A program made the translations under genes and the position numbers. A stretch of 64,000 bases of DNA, taken from positions 1,054,001 to 1,118,000 of the forward strand of contig NZ_LT907782.1 in the NCBI RefSeq assembly GCF_900206265.1, in the 5' to 3' direction. The DNA comes from Nitrosomonas ureae. GTDB taxonomy: Bacteria; Pseudomonadota; Gammaproteobacteria; Burkholderiales; Nitrosomonadaceae. Positions within the stretch are counted from its first letter, which is position 1, and the number at the start of each line of letters is the position of its first letter. Shown here piece by piece: positions 18,435-26,322 of the stretch. The notes below the pieces were generated by a model. That model did not search any database. It was not told where the DNA came from and worked only from the letters and a program-made list of their open reading frames with translations.

Positions 18435-18818
18435 ATGGCCATTACCCTTAATCACACCATTGTGCCCTGCTTTGATAAAGTCGCATCGGCGAAATTTTAT
18501 AGCCGCGTATTCGGTTTTGAATACGTGGGCGTATTTTCACATTTTATTGTGGTGCGCGTGAATGACACATTAAGCCTCGATTTCGATAACAAGGAACAAT
18601 TTATGCCACTTCACTATGCATTCAAAGTATCCGAACAAGAATTTGACACTTTGTTTGAGCGGCTGCAGGCTGAGCACATCCCCTACGGCAGCGGCCCGGG
18701 TACTCCGGACGACATGACGATCAATCACAACTATGGCGGTCGTGGCGTTTATTTTCGCGATCCTAATGGGCATCTGCTGGAAATGCTGACAGCGGATTAC
18801 GTCATTCCATCACCGTAA
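18435..18818 (+). CDS. VOC/glyoxalase-family protein
   Basis: A 127-residue protein of the vicinal-oxygen-chelate superfamily: an N-terminal beta-alpha-beta unit (NHTIVPCFDKVASAKFYSRVF), then a C-terminal unit ending GVYFRDPNGHLLEMLT, which supplies the metal glutamate typical of the family. A first-unit histidine (residue 6) and that glutamate could form a metal site. The start follows a clear AAGGAGA. Such proteins include glyoxalases, dioxygenases and resistance proteins; no substrate can be assigned. The MITE between selO and this gene may insulate or alter its transcription. Confidence 0.8.
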   Translation: MAITLNHTIVPCFDKVASAKFYSRVFGFEYVGVFSHFIVVRVNDTLSLDFDNKEQFMPLHYAFKVSEQEFDTLFERLQAEHIPYGSGPGTPDDMTINHNYGGRGVYFRDPNGHLLEMLTADYVIPSP

Positions 18819-18864
18819 TTCTTGCGCAAACAATGATTCAGTATCTCTCTAAGGCGCTATATTC

Positions 18865-19503
18865 ATGCTGCCCGGTATAATGCTAACCATGGCTCTATTT
18901 GTACCGGATAGTACAAACCCGATTCAAAGTGCTGCTGACCATTATCAACACGTAGACACTTATCAGGTAACGATCAAATCCACACACAGCAAGCAGCCCG
19001 GCAATCCGGATATCATTCGCTATTACTTCAAGAAACCGGGCCATGTTCGCATAGAAATAATTGCACCGGCATTCAAAGGCGCAGCATTGATTTATAGCCC
19101 GAAGTCCGGAAAGGTCAAATTATGGGTATTGGGACACGGCAAATTCCCTTCTTTCAGTTTAAGCCCGGAAAATAAAATGATCCAGAATCCATCAGGTCAG
19201 CGGATCGATCATTCGGATCTCGGCGCCTTGTATAAAAACATCATGACACTGCAAGATCATGGCACAACCACTGTGATCGGCCAGGAATCAATTGCCGGAG
19301 AAACCGCTTTACATCTCAATGTCGAAGCGGAACGGGATTTCAGCGTAAATGGTATAGCCCGATTCCAATTGTGGTTGAACATCACCACGGGCCTTCCTCT
19401 TAAAGTAATCAGTTACAAAGCGGATGGCAGTTGGATTGAACAAGTGGAAATGTCAGAATATCGAATTAATCCGGTATTCCCTTCCGATTTCTTTGACCAG
19501 TAG
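18865..19503 (+). CDS. LolA-like outer-membrane lipoprotein-sorting family protein
   Basis: A 212-residue beta-rich protein with a short hydrophobic start (PGIMLTMALFV). Its pattern resembles DUF1571/LolA-like periplasmic proteins: a YQVTIKSTH strand, IIRYYFKKPGHVRIEI, an ALIYSPKSGKVKLWV hairpin, then LWLNITTGLPLKVISYKADG. The last segment is typical of proteins that carry lipid or lipoprotein in a half-barrel. The signal sequence is short for Sec export, so the location is uncertain. It ends 4 bases before the next gene starts, which suggests a two-gene operon. Confidence 0.6.
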   Translation: MLPGIMLTMALFVPDSTNPIQSAADHYQHVDTYQVTIKSTHSKQPGNPDIIRYYFKKPGHVRIEIIAPAFKGAALIYSPKSGKVKLWVLGHGKFPSFSLSPENKMIQNPSGQRIDHSDLGALYKNIMTLQDHGTTTVIGQESIAGETALHLNVEAERDFSVNGIARFQLWLNITTGLPLKVISYKADGSWIEQVEMSEYRINPVFPSDFFDQ

Positions 19504-19507
19504 TAGC

Positions 19508-20008
19508 ATGACTACAGAATTTAAATTTGTCACAGAATGGCGGATTGATGCACCTTTAACAGAAGTATGCGATGCGGTTAGTCACTGTCTGGATTGGCCA
19601 ATGTGGTGGAAAGGTGTTGAAGCAGTGGAAAAACTTGAAAGCGGCGATGCAAATGGCATTGGCAGTGTGCATCGCTTTACTTGGAAAGGACGGATTCCCT
19701 ATCGTTTTACATTTGACCTGCGTGTCACTGGCTGGATCCCGCTTACGCTGCTGGAAGGTCAAGCACAGGGCGATATTATTGGAACGGGCCGGTGGAATTT
19801 TTTCCGTGAAAATGAACTAACCGTGGTGCGTTATCACTGGCACGTCTATCCTAACCGGCGTTGGATAAATCTGATTGCTCCAATCGCATCACCCCTATTC
19901 AAATGGAATCATCATCAAGTCATGCGGCAAGGGGCGGAAGGCATGACCCGCCTGTTAAATGCCCGAATAAAAAGCTTTCATGCTGCAGCCGAAACAACCC
20001 AAAGATGA
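19508..20008 (+). CDS. SRPBCC (START/Bet v1-like) family protein
   Basis: A 166-residue protein of the polyketide-cyclase/START-like fold: EWRIDAPLTEVCDAVSHCLDWPMWWKG opens the domain, GSVHRFTWKGRIPY and GTGRWNFFRENELTVVRYHW form the sheet, and a C-terminal helix (GAEGMTRLLNARIKS) closes the pocket. I chose the ATG at 19508 because it falls 4 bases after the upstream stop and fits the domain; the longer frame from 19424 overlaps that gene out of frame. Such proteins bind hydrophobic ligands; the ligand is unknown. Probably co-transcribed with the LolA-like gene. Confidence 0.8.
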   Translation: MTTEFKFVTEWRIDAPLTEVCDAVSHCLDWPMWWKGVEAVEKLESGDANGIGSVHRFTWKGRIPYRFTFDLRVTGWIPLTLLEGQAQGDIIGTGRWNFFRENELTVVRYHWHVYPNRRWINLIAPIASPLFKWNHHQVMRQGAEGMTRLLNARIKSFHAAAETTQR

Positions 20009-20036
20009 CTTGAACGATCTACCGCAGCCTGCTGGC

Positions 20037-20222
20037 TCAGTTATCCGTTGGAGATTCAGCCCCTTCATCCTGTTTCTTCCATTTGTCGTAACACTCGAGA
20101 CCGCAATAATATACGATGTAATCTGTCGCCTTCACACTCGTCGCCTCAGATAACGGTATCTCTTTGAAACATACTTCGCAAGACACTATCTCCGGCGCTA
20201 CGATTTTCTCCTGTTCAATCAT
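20037..20222 (-). CDS. Small DUF3330-type cysteine-rich protein
   Basis: 61 residues. The ATG at 20222 has an AGGAG ribosome site 7-8 bases upstream; the frame continues to 20387, but that extension has no start signal. The core SCEVCFKEIPLS and YYCGLECYDKW contains a CxxC and a CxxxC pair, a likely zinc or other metal site. The pattern matches DUF3330, a domain also carried by proteins of mercury-resistance transposons. No mer genes are visible nearby. Function unknown. Confidence 0.75.
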   Translation of the reverse strand: MIEQEKIVAPEIVSCEVCFKEIPLSEATSVKATDYIVYYCGLECYDKWKKQDEGAESPTDN

Positions 20223-20298
20223 TTCAAAATCTCCTATCACTGAAAATCGATTTTGCTTCATTAATTTTATTGCGTTGCACAATACCGTCACCCTGCAT

Positions 20299-20844
20299 TT
20301 ATTGCGGAGGCGGAGGGGGCGGATTTCCGGATGGCGGTGGCGGCGGCGTAAAATTTTCTGACGGGCTTGTGATCCCTGGGCTGGCATTGCTGTTCACCGG
20401 CGGGCTACCCGTAATTCTCCCCGCAACCGGCACACGATGGCCTTTTGCATACATGCATTGAATATAGCTCATGTCGTATTGCCGTTGACCCATATACCCG
20501 GAAGTCTCAGCCGTGCCCGAACCAACAACACCGCCCGCTAGAAGCCCGGTACCTGCGCCAATTGCAGCGCCCTGTCCGCCCCCTATAGCGGCACCTGCAG
20601 CGGCACCAAGCCCTGCACCAATCGCCGCGCTTTCTATACCGCTCGCTTGAGAAGCTTGCCGCGGCGTTTTACCGCCAACTTGCTCATAGGCATAAGCCCT
20701 GCACTCAAAATCATCCATACGAAACTGCTCAAAGCTCTTTCCAGTGCCTGGCAACGTCATGACGCTCGGGCCAGTCGGCAGATTCACGCAGGCAGTTATT
20801 AAACCTGTCACCCATAGGATGGATAATCTTCTCAAAATTAACAT
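20299..20844 (-). CDS. Glycine-zipper outer-membrane lipoprotein with proline-rich tail
   Basis: 181 residues. A lipoprotein signal peptide ends in LITAC (Cys near residue 19). A central glycine-zipper helix pair (about 70-112: GAGLGAAAGAAIGGG then GAGTGLLAGGVVG) is of the kind seen in YMGG/RcnB-like envelope proteins. A YIQCMYAKGH segment follows. The last 30 residues are mostly proline, with a run of six prolines before SGN and another six at the end. Likely anchored in the outer membrane. It starts 15 bases after the next upstream gene ends, so the two are probably co-transcribed. Confidence 0.75.
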   Translation of the reverse strand: MLILRRLSILWVTGLITACVNLPTGPSVMTLPGTGKSFEQFRMDDFECRAYAYEQVGGKTPRQASQASGIESAAIGAGLGAAAGAAIGGGQGAAIGAGTGLLAGGVVGSGTAETSGYMGQRQYDMSYIQCMYAKGHRVPVAGRITGSPPVNSNASPGITSPSENFTPPPPPSGNPPPPPPQ

Positions 20845-20859
20845 ACTCGGCCTCTCACG

Positions 20860-21300
20860 TTATTGTCCGGGCGGTTGCGGCGCTACTTGCAGCCAACCGC
20901 CAGGGCAGTTCCTGACATATGGATAATAACCATCCGGATCTTTACAATAATACCAGTAATTAGTACGTGGTTGCGCGGGCTGGGCCGATTGTGCGGGCTG
21001 CTGGGTTTGTTGCTCGATATACACAGGCGGCGTAGTCGGAACAATCACCGTCGGAGGATAAGCATAAGCAGGCGGAAAGTAATAGGAAGGATAGCCATAA
21101 CCGTACCCGCCAAATCCATAGCGGCCGAAGCCATAGCCCCCATAGCCGTAACCGCCATAATATCCTGGCCCGTAATAACCCAGACCGATACTTAAATGAC
21201 TATGTCGATGTCCATGCGCCCAAACAGAGCTACTTACCACGATTGAAAGCAGCGCAATTGCCAGAAATATCCGCTTCGCATTTCGCATAAAAAGATCCAT
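20860..21300 (-). CDS. Secreted glycine/tyrosine-rich envelope protein
   Basis: 146 residues. A signal peptide (about 1-28) ends in SVWA. The mature start is histidine-rich (HGHRHSHL), then about 45 residues of GYG repeats rich in glycine and tyrosine, then a proline/glutamine linker. The C-terminal motif YYCKDPDGYYPYVRNCPGGW has two cysteines that may form a disulfide. This C-terminal motif recurs in betaproteobacterial secreted proteins, but I know no function for it. A second ATG (residue 5) is an alternative start. Confidence 0.7.
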   Translation of the reverse strand: MDLFMRNAKRIFLAIALLSIVVSSSVWAHGHRHSHLSIGLGYYGPGYYGGYGYGGYGFGRYGFGGYGYGYPSYYFPPAYAYPPTVIVPTTPPVYIEQQTQQPAQSAQPAQPRTNYWYYCKDPDGYYPYVRNCPGGWLQVAPQPPGQ

Positions 21301-21447
21301 TGAATATATATAATATCAGACCGAAAATTAGACTGACACATTACCTGAGAATTCCATTGTTGAGGAACGACATCTTCCGCTTATCAAAATTTTAATAATC
21401 TAAAATTGATATGGATATTACTCGAGCATGGAACATGCGCCGCAGAA

Positions 21448-22065
21448 TTATTCACCCAAATCACTTTCCCGAACAATACGTGCAAGATCCAGCAAATTGC
21501 TTGCGCCGGTTTTTTGCATGATTTTGGATTTATGGATTTCAACAGTGCGATGACTGATACCCAGGCAAGATGCGATTTCTTTGTTAGTATGCCCTTGCAC
21601 CGCCAGGGTCATCACTTCCCGTTCACGTCCTGTGAGCTTTATCAGACACGACATCATTTCTTTATTGCGTGCAATGTCGCTTATCCTTTTCTTCGCCTCT
21701 GCGAAAGCAGCGCGCACGCAAACCAGCAGTTTCTCCCGGATCACCGGCTTTGTCAGAAAATCCACCGCCCCTCCCTTGATCGCTCTCACGCTCATCGGAA
21801 TATCGCCATGTCCGGTAAGAAAAATCACCGGCAGTGCAATCTTGCGCCAAGTGAGCTCTTCCTGCAGACGCAAACCATCCATCCCCGGCATTTTTACATC
21901 GATGATGATACAACCAAAGAAATCAGGATGATAAGCACTTAGGAAAGCGTCCGCATGCTCGAAAGCTTGTACTCTGATGCCTGCCTGTTCAATCATCAGC
22001 ATCAGCGAATCCCGCACGGCTGCATCGTCATCTACAATAAATACAGTCGGTTCATGCATGATCAT
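21448..22065 (-). CDS. FixJ/NarL-type response regulator
   Basis: 205 residues. The receiver domain (about 5-120) has DDD acidic residues in FIVDDDAAVRDS, the phosphoacceptor aspartate in CIIIDVKMPGMDG, the conserved threonine in FLTGHGD and the lysine in FLTKPV. A LuxR-type HTH (about 140-200: LTGREREVMTLAVQGHTNKEIA, then RTVEIHKSKI) binds DNA. The receiver and output domains are of the FixJ/TtrR type. The ATG overlaps the kinase stop as ATGA, so kinase and regulator are translationally coupled. Targets may include the divergent sbtA operon; that is inference from position. Confidence 0.92.
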   Translation of the reverse strand: MIMHEPTVFIVDDDAAVRDSLMLMIEQAGIRVQAFEHADAFLSAYHPDFFGCIIIDVKMPGMDGLRLQEELTWRKIALPVIFLTGHGDIPMSVRAIKGGAVDFLTKPVIREKLLVCVRAAFAEAKKRISDIARNKEMMSCLIKLTGREREVMTLAVQGHTNKEIASCLGISHRTVEIHKSKIMQKTGASNLLDLARIVRESDLGE

Positions 22066-23558
22066 GGGGCAAAGGGTAAAGTAAAAAGAAACTTGGCGCC
22101 GGATTGTGTATCAGGATCCAGCCAGAGATGACCGCCATTGGTTTCAATCAATGCGCGGCTGATGGCAAGCCCCATGCCAATACCGGCTGGCTTAGTGGTA
22201 AAAAAAGGTTCAAATATGCGTTTTGTCATGACCGCGTCAAGTCCTGGGCCATTATCCTGAACAATCACTAGAGCTTTATCAGTGCCATTCATAGTATCTA
22301 TTTGAGTGGTGATCGTTAGTGTTGGTAAATCTACAGCGCGCATAGCCTCATCAGCATTCCGGAATAGATTTACCAGAACTTTCTGCACTTGTATACGATT
22401 ACATTGCACCACCGGAAGATTTTGCTGCAAATGCAGCGCGAGATAAAATTTTCCATGACCGTCATTACTTACAATAGTTAACGCATCCCGTATCAAATCG
22501 TTCAGATTCAAACGCTCGGTTACCAACTCGCCTTTCTGCAGAAAAGCTAACAGCTCATGCAAGCTGCGCCCGGCACGTTGCGCTTGTTCCACGCAACCCT
22601 CAAGCGCTCTTTTCAGGCTGTTTGAGGTAAAACCATCGTTATGAATCGCATGCAGAGCCACCTCACTATAAGCCGAAATTGCCGCCAGTGGTTGATTAAG
22701 TTCATGAGCTATTGCTGAGGCCGTTCGCGCCGCGATTTGTTGTTTAAGTATATTCTCTGTCTCGTCGCGCTGCATCTGAAGCTTTTTCTGAGTATTTTTC
22801 TGCTCCGTAACATCACGGGTGACGCCTATCAATCGATTCGCATAACCCGCTTCGAAATATACTCTTCCACTTGCGGATATCCAACGCTCGATATGATTAA
22901 GGGGATCAACAATGCGGTATTCCGCCTTGAATTCACCGTTACCGGCGGGATTCATGGCATAATCAATAACGGTTTGTCTCCCCGCCCGGTCTTCCGGATG
23001 TATCCTCGCGACAAACTCTTCGTAACTTACGGTTGTTTCAGAAGGCTCACCCCAAAGCTTGCGCATCTGTTTATCCCAATAAATGATATTGCGTTTGATA
23101 TCGTAGTCAAAAATACCCAAGCCCGCAGCTTGCTTGGCCAAACGCAAGCGCTCTTCACTAATTCGCAGCGCTTCCTCGACATCAAGACGTCGATTAATGG
23201 CGTTGAAGGTAATGAGTACATAAAGTTGCTGCTGCACTCTGATAGGGCTCAGACTGATATCCAACAACATTTCTTTGCCATCGCGGCTTAACACCATGAG
23301 TTCATTTCCGGCACCCATAGAGCGCTTCACCGGCTTGTTTAAAAAAAGCTCTTGATGATATCGATATTGTTTCCGGTACCGCGGCACGACCAGTATCTCA
23401 ATCGCCAGCCCGCTCAACTCGTCTGCGGAATAACCGAACAACTGTTGCGCGGCTGGATTGGCCAGCACAATATGGCCTGATCCTTCAGCCAGCAGCATTG
23501 CATCTGCTGCAGCTTCAAACATCGTTACGAAACTCAGGTTTCTGGGTACGGTGATCAA
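22062..23558 (-). CDS. PAS-domain sensor histidine kinase (FixL-like)
   Basis: 498 residues with no membrane segment. It has two PAS domains (about 8-118 and 140-255; the second ends RLIGVTRDVTEQ), then a coiled stretch. The phosphoacceptor motif SAIAHELNQPLAAISAYSE sits near 285. The ATP-binding domain has LFRNADEAM (N box), VQDNGPGLD (G1), FEPFFTTK (F) and GIGMGLAIS (G2). The arrangement matches FixL/TtrS-like cytoplasmic kinases. Whether a PAS binds haem or flavin cannot be told. It shares a 319-base divergent spacer with the small gene ahead of sbtA. Confidence 0.92.
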   Translation of the reverse strand: MITVPRNLSFVTMFEAAADAMLLAEGSGHIVLANPAAQQLFGYSADELSGLAIEILVVPRYRKQYRYHQELFLNKPVKRSMGAGNELMVLSRDGKEMLLDISLSPIRVQQQLYVLITFNAINRRLDVEEALRISEERLRLAKQAAGLGIFDYDIKRNIIYWDKQMRKLWGEPSETTVSYEEFVARIHPEDRAGRQTVIDYAMNPAGNGEFKAEYRIVDPLNHIERWISASGRVYFEAGYANRLIGVTRDVTEQKNTQKKLQMQRDETENILKQQIAARTASAIAHELNQPLAAISAYSEVALHAIHNDGFTSNSLKRALEGCVEQAQRAGRSLHELLAFLQKGELVTERLNLNDLIRDALTIVSNDGHGKFYLALHLQQNLPVVQCNRIQVQKVLVNLFRNADEAMRAVDLPTLTITTQIDTMNGTDKALVIVQDNGPGLDAVMTKRIFEPFFTTKPAGIGMGLAISRALIETNGGHLWLDPDTQSGAKFLFTLPFAP

Positions 23559-23877
23559 AATAGTTTCCTGTTAGTAGATTCGCGGAAGAGAGGCTGTAAA
23601 TCTTACGATAAAAAGCAATTATTTTATACATATTGTTTATATATAAGGGCTTGCACTTACGTGTCGGTACGAATATTACCCCTTGTTATTCTCCTGTAGG
23701 ATTTCGACAGGGTAAAAAATAAACCCGTCTTCACACATAAATTGCATTGATAAAAGATAAGAAATATCACCCAGGAAACAGAGCAATCATTCCGGCTTTA
23801 TGAACGACAGCTTATGGTTTCTGATGTGATTTCTTCACTACGCTAGGTTAAAACATTTAACAGTTTGGAGAACTGAA
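23559..23877. promoter_or_regulatory. Divergent spacer between the kinase gene and the sbtA operon
   Basis: 319 bases holding the start regions of two opposite transcripts. It has an A/T-rich core near 23620-23645 (TTTATACATATTGTTTATATAT) suited to promoter opening. No operator can be named, but it is the natural place for the adjacent FixJ-like regulator to bind. Confidence 0.4.
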
Positions 23878-24120
23878 ATGAATAAAAATAGATTGGCTTA
23901 CAAATTTGCTCTGCCAGCTTTACTCATGCTACCAGGCACAATAATCGCCACCGATGCATCCAAGAATCCGCCGGCAGAGAAAATTCCCCTTGAACTTCAG
24001 CGCGATCAATCCCAGCAACCTGCACCTCAAAGGATAAAACGCGTCAAGTTTGCTGATGAAATCTCGGAGGGGCTTAAGAAAGCGCAGCTTATTCAAACCG
24101 GAATAAGAGGAGGAATATAA
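23878..24120 (+). CDS. Small secreted protein preceding sbtA
   Basis: 80 residues. It has an N-terminal signal peptide (hydrophobic FALPALLMLPGTIIA, likely cut after about residue 25) and a mature part rich in proline, glutamine and lysine, ending in a helix (ISEGLKKAQLIQ). TTGGAGA precedes the ATG. The stop is only 2 bases before the sbtA start, so the pair is coupled. I do not recognise the family. Position suggests a periplasmic accessory to the transporter, but this is inference. Confidence 0.6.
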   Translation: MNKNRLAYKFALPALLMLPGTIIATDASKNPPAEKIPLELQRDQSQQPAPQRIKRVKFADEISEGLKKAQLIQTGIRGGI

Positions 24121-24122
24121 TC

Positions 24123-25115
24123 ATGTCACTATCCAGTCTTCTCGTACCTGCGATACTTTTCTTCGCGCTCGGCATGTTTGCTTGTCTCATCAAATCGGAT
24201 CTTAAGTTCCCGCCGGATATGCACCGGATGATCGTTATCTATTTATTGATTGGCATCGGGTTACATGGCGGCAAAGAGCTTGCCGCAGCGGATATGGGAG
24301 ATGCTCTCTCCGCTGTATGGGCAGCGCTTGCGTTTGGCATTGTGCTGCCAATCATTGCTTATATTATCTTGCGCGGACTTGGAAAAATCGATCCCCTGAA
24401 TGCTGCAGCCATTTCCGCACACTATGGTTCGGTAAGCGCGGGGACCTATATGACAGCGGTTGCGTTCCTGGGCGGTATCGGTGTGACATATGAGGCCTAC
24501 CCCGTAATTATGCTGGCCATTATGGAATCACCCGCAATTATGATTGGCTTGGTTCTTGCCGGTTATTCCCGAAGAGTCATGGGGGGAACGGCCAAAACTG
24601 ACAAAGGAATGATGAAACATCTGTTAATCGATGCCTTCACCAACGGCAGTATCTTGTTGTTATTTGGCTCCATGGCTATTGGTGCGGTTGTTTCAGCACC
24701 CAGTTACCACAAAATCGAACCTTTCTTCGAGCTCATCTTTATGGGCGCGTTATGTATTTTCCTGTGTGATATGGGGATGGAAGCGGGGAAAAGGCTGTCT
24801 GAATTTAAATCCGTCGGCATTTTCCTGGTTGGCTTCGGTATCGCCATGCCCTTGATCGGGGCGGCATCCGGATTATTTGTGGGACATTTCCTTTTGGGCT
24901 ATTCAGTCGGTGGCATTACATTGGTGACAGTACTGGCCGCCAGCTGCTCTTACATCGCGGTTCCACCGGCAATGCGCCTTGCGATCCCCGAGGCGAATCC
25001 GTCGTTCTATCTGACTTTATCGCTCGGGGTTACTTTCCCATTTAACGTGGTTGTGGGTATTCCCATGTATTACGCGGCTGCTCAGTATTTACATGAAACC
25101 TATTATCCCTGGTGA
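24123..25115 (+). CDS. sbtA: SbtA-family sodium-dependent bicarbonate transporter
   Basis: A 330-residue integral membrane protein of the SbtA (DUF897) family with about ten hydrophobic segments. Family landmarks are LLIGIGLHGGKELA near 42, the NAAAISAHYGSVSAGTY region near 98-115, and ASCSYIAVPPAMRLAIPEANPS near 285-305. In cyanobacteria SbtA imports bicarbonate with sodium for carbon concentration. An autotrophic ammonia oxidiser would use it to feed carbon fixation. The SbtB-type PII gene downstream strengthens the call. AGGAGG precedes the ATG, overlapping the end of the small upstream gene. Confidence 0.88.
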   Translation: MSLSSLLVPAILFFALGMFACLIKSDLKFPPDMHRMIVIYLLIGIGLHGGKELAAADMGDALSAVWAALAFGIVLPIIAYIILRGLGKIDPLNAAAISAHYGSVSAGTYMTAVAFLGGIGVTYEAYPVIMLAIMESPAIMIGLVLAGYSRRVMGGTAKTDKGMMKHLLIDAFTNGSILLLFGSMAIGAVVSAPSYHKIEPFFELIFMGALCIFLCDMGMEAGKRLSEFKSVGIFLVGFGIAMPLIGAASGLFVGHFLLGYSVGGITLVTVLAASCSYIAVPPAMRLAIPEANPSFYLTLSLGVTFPFNVVVGIPMYYAAAQYLHETYYPW

Positions 25116-25179
25116 TTGGAATTACAGCTGCAATAAGACGTGTTTGGCATTTGTAAGATTGTGCCGTGGTGGGGTATCA

Positions 25180-25212
25180 GGGCGGCGGCACCAAAAAGAC
25201 CCCCCGCCGCCC
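25180..25212. terminator. GC-rich hairpin between sbtA and sbtB
   Basis: GGGCGGCGG at 25180-25188 pairs perfectly with CCGCCGCCC at 25204-25212 (9-bp GC stem). The 15-base loop contains ACCAAAAAGACC. There is no T-run, so it may be a partial terminator or mRNA stabiliser that sets the sbtA:sbtB ratio rather than a full stop. Seventeen bases of the loop and stem edge recur at 8987-9003. Confidence 0.5.
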
Positions 25213-25361
25213 AGTGCCCTTGAATTAGCAGAAATTAAAGTAGTGACTTATTTGCTTGAATACAACTTATTGCTTTGAAGTTCTTCGGGAGATTGCTCAG
25301 CAATTAGCACAGAAAGCGCTTAACTCCCTGTTCTGATATTAATATTTTATGGAGAAAAATC

Positions 25362-25679
25362 ATGTTTTCTACACCCGAATCCTTTGTATCAATGAAACGG
25401 ATCGAGATTGTCATTCATGAAGAAAGGCTGGATGATTTGATCCAGTTGTTTCATGAAGCCGAAGTGTATGGCTACACACTCATTAAAAAAGCAGGTGGTT
25501 TTGATTCAACGGGTGAACGGGATCAAGACGACTTTATCCTGGAACAATATAACGCAGTATTAGTTCTTGTCTGCGATAAGAATCAGGCGGATAAGCTTCT
25601 CGCGGTGCTGCAACCCAAGATAAAAGATTTCGGTGGCATGTGTCTGATTTCCGATTGCCAGCGAATTTCTGTACTGTGA
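25362..25679 (+). CDS. sbtB: SbtB-like PII-family protein
   Basis: A 105-residue PII-superfamily protein: KRIEIVIHEERLDDLIQLFHEAEVYGYTLIKKAGG opens the ferredoxin-like fold and ends where PII T-loops begin. The second half has NAVLVLVCDKNQADKLLAVLQPKIKDFGGMCLISDC. Its position behind sbtA makes it the likely SbtB partner, which in cyanobacteria senses adenyl nucleotides including cyclic AMP and controls SbtA. TGGAGAA precedes the ATG. The gap to sbtA is 246 bases and holds the GC hairpin. Confidence 0.85.
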   Translation: MFSTPESFVSMKRIEIVIHEERLDDLIQLFHEAEVYGYTLIKKAGGFDSTGERDQDDFILEQYNAVLVLVCDKNQADKLLAVLQPKIKDFGGMCLISDCQRISVL

Positions 25680-25692
25680 ATTATCATTATTT

Positions 25693-25833
25693 GAGACCTT
25701 TGCACGGTGTCATGAGCGGTACGAGAATAAGGCAAAAATTTGCGAAAAAGCGGAGTTTACACGGGGTAAATGAGCATTTTTTGCAAATTTTTAACGCAAT
25801 TATGGTGCCGCGTAATAACCGTGCAAAGGTCTC
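25693..25833. mobile_element. 141-bp MITE with IS5-type inverted ends, copy B
   Basis: Same length and same 16-base perfect ends as copy A at 18261-18401, about 97 percent identical by eye. Differences are in TTTTTTGCAAAT (copy A TTTTTCGCGAAT), TATGGTGCC (TATCGTGCC) and GCGTAATAACC (GCGTAGTAACC). It lies 13 bases after the sbtB stop. The right flank is TA, but the left flank is TT, so the target duplication is imperfect here. Confidence 0.88.
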
Positions 25834-25836
25834 TAT

Positions 25837-26088
25837 TTAATTAGATTTCCCGACAAGCATGGCGTAGGCAAAAATTTCATTAATTACGTTTACGATGAGC
25901 TTGTCGGGCTCGAATACAATTAAATTCCTAGAGCCTGTATACCAAATTAAATCCGTTATTTCAGTTCGATCCGTATCGACAGCTTCAGCTGTTTTATCCG
26001 CTAACTCTCCCCGCACTGACGATCCACCAATCACATTCAACGTAATATATCTACTCTGTGGCGCGTCAGTGTTGATACAATAGACCAA
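25837..26088 (-). CDS. Hypothetical 83-residue protein, start or end possibly lost
   Basis: A minus-strand frame from a TTG with no ribosome site and an in-frame TAA two codons upstream. The stop lies 4 bases outside the MITE. The peptide looks protein-like: ITLNVIGGSSVRGELADK then ITDLIWYTGSRNLIVFEPDK and a hydrophobic end. I do not recognise it. It may be a real small gene, or a truncated remnant whose end was changed when the MITE inserted. Confidence 0.35.
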   Translation of the reverse strand: MVYCINTDAPQSRYITLNVIGGSSVRGELADKTAEAVDTDRTEITDLIWYTGSRNLIVFEPDKLIVNVINEIFAYAMLVGKSN

Positions 26089-26142
26089 TCGTTAAACGAT
26101 GGTTATTATATTGAAACTACAGGCTTTGTTTAGGAGCTTATG

Positions 26143-26316
26143 ATGCAAAACAGGTGGATGCTGAAAGCAATTTCTTTATTGATGGCGGTGACACTATTAC
26201 CCGGTTGCTGGACATTGGCTGCCGTGGGCGCAGGTGCTTATGGGGGTTATAAAATGAAAGAACATGGGTATACCTTGCAAAACCCTATTACCAAAGAGAA
26301 GAAATCGGGAAAGTAG
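26143..26316 (+). CDS. Small lipoprotein
   Basis: 57 residues. I chose the second of two adjacent ATGs because its spacing from TAGGAG (6 bases) is better. A basic start and hydrophobic stretch (ISLLMAVTLLPGC) form a lipoprotein signal, with Cys near residue 20. The mature peptide has AAVGAGAYGGYKMKEHGYTLQNPITKEK, a pattern seen in small betaproteobacterial envelope lipoproteins of unknown role. It ends just before lspA, which runs the opposite way. Confidence 0.65.
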   Translation: MQNRWMLKAISLLMAVTLLPGCWTLAAVGAGAYGGYKMKEHGYTLQNPITKEKKSGK

Positions 26317-26322
26317 AATGTA

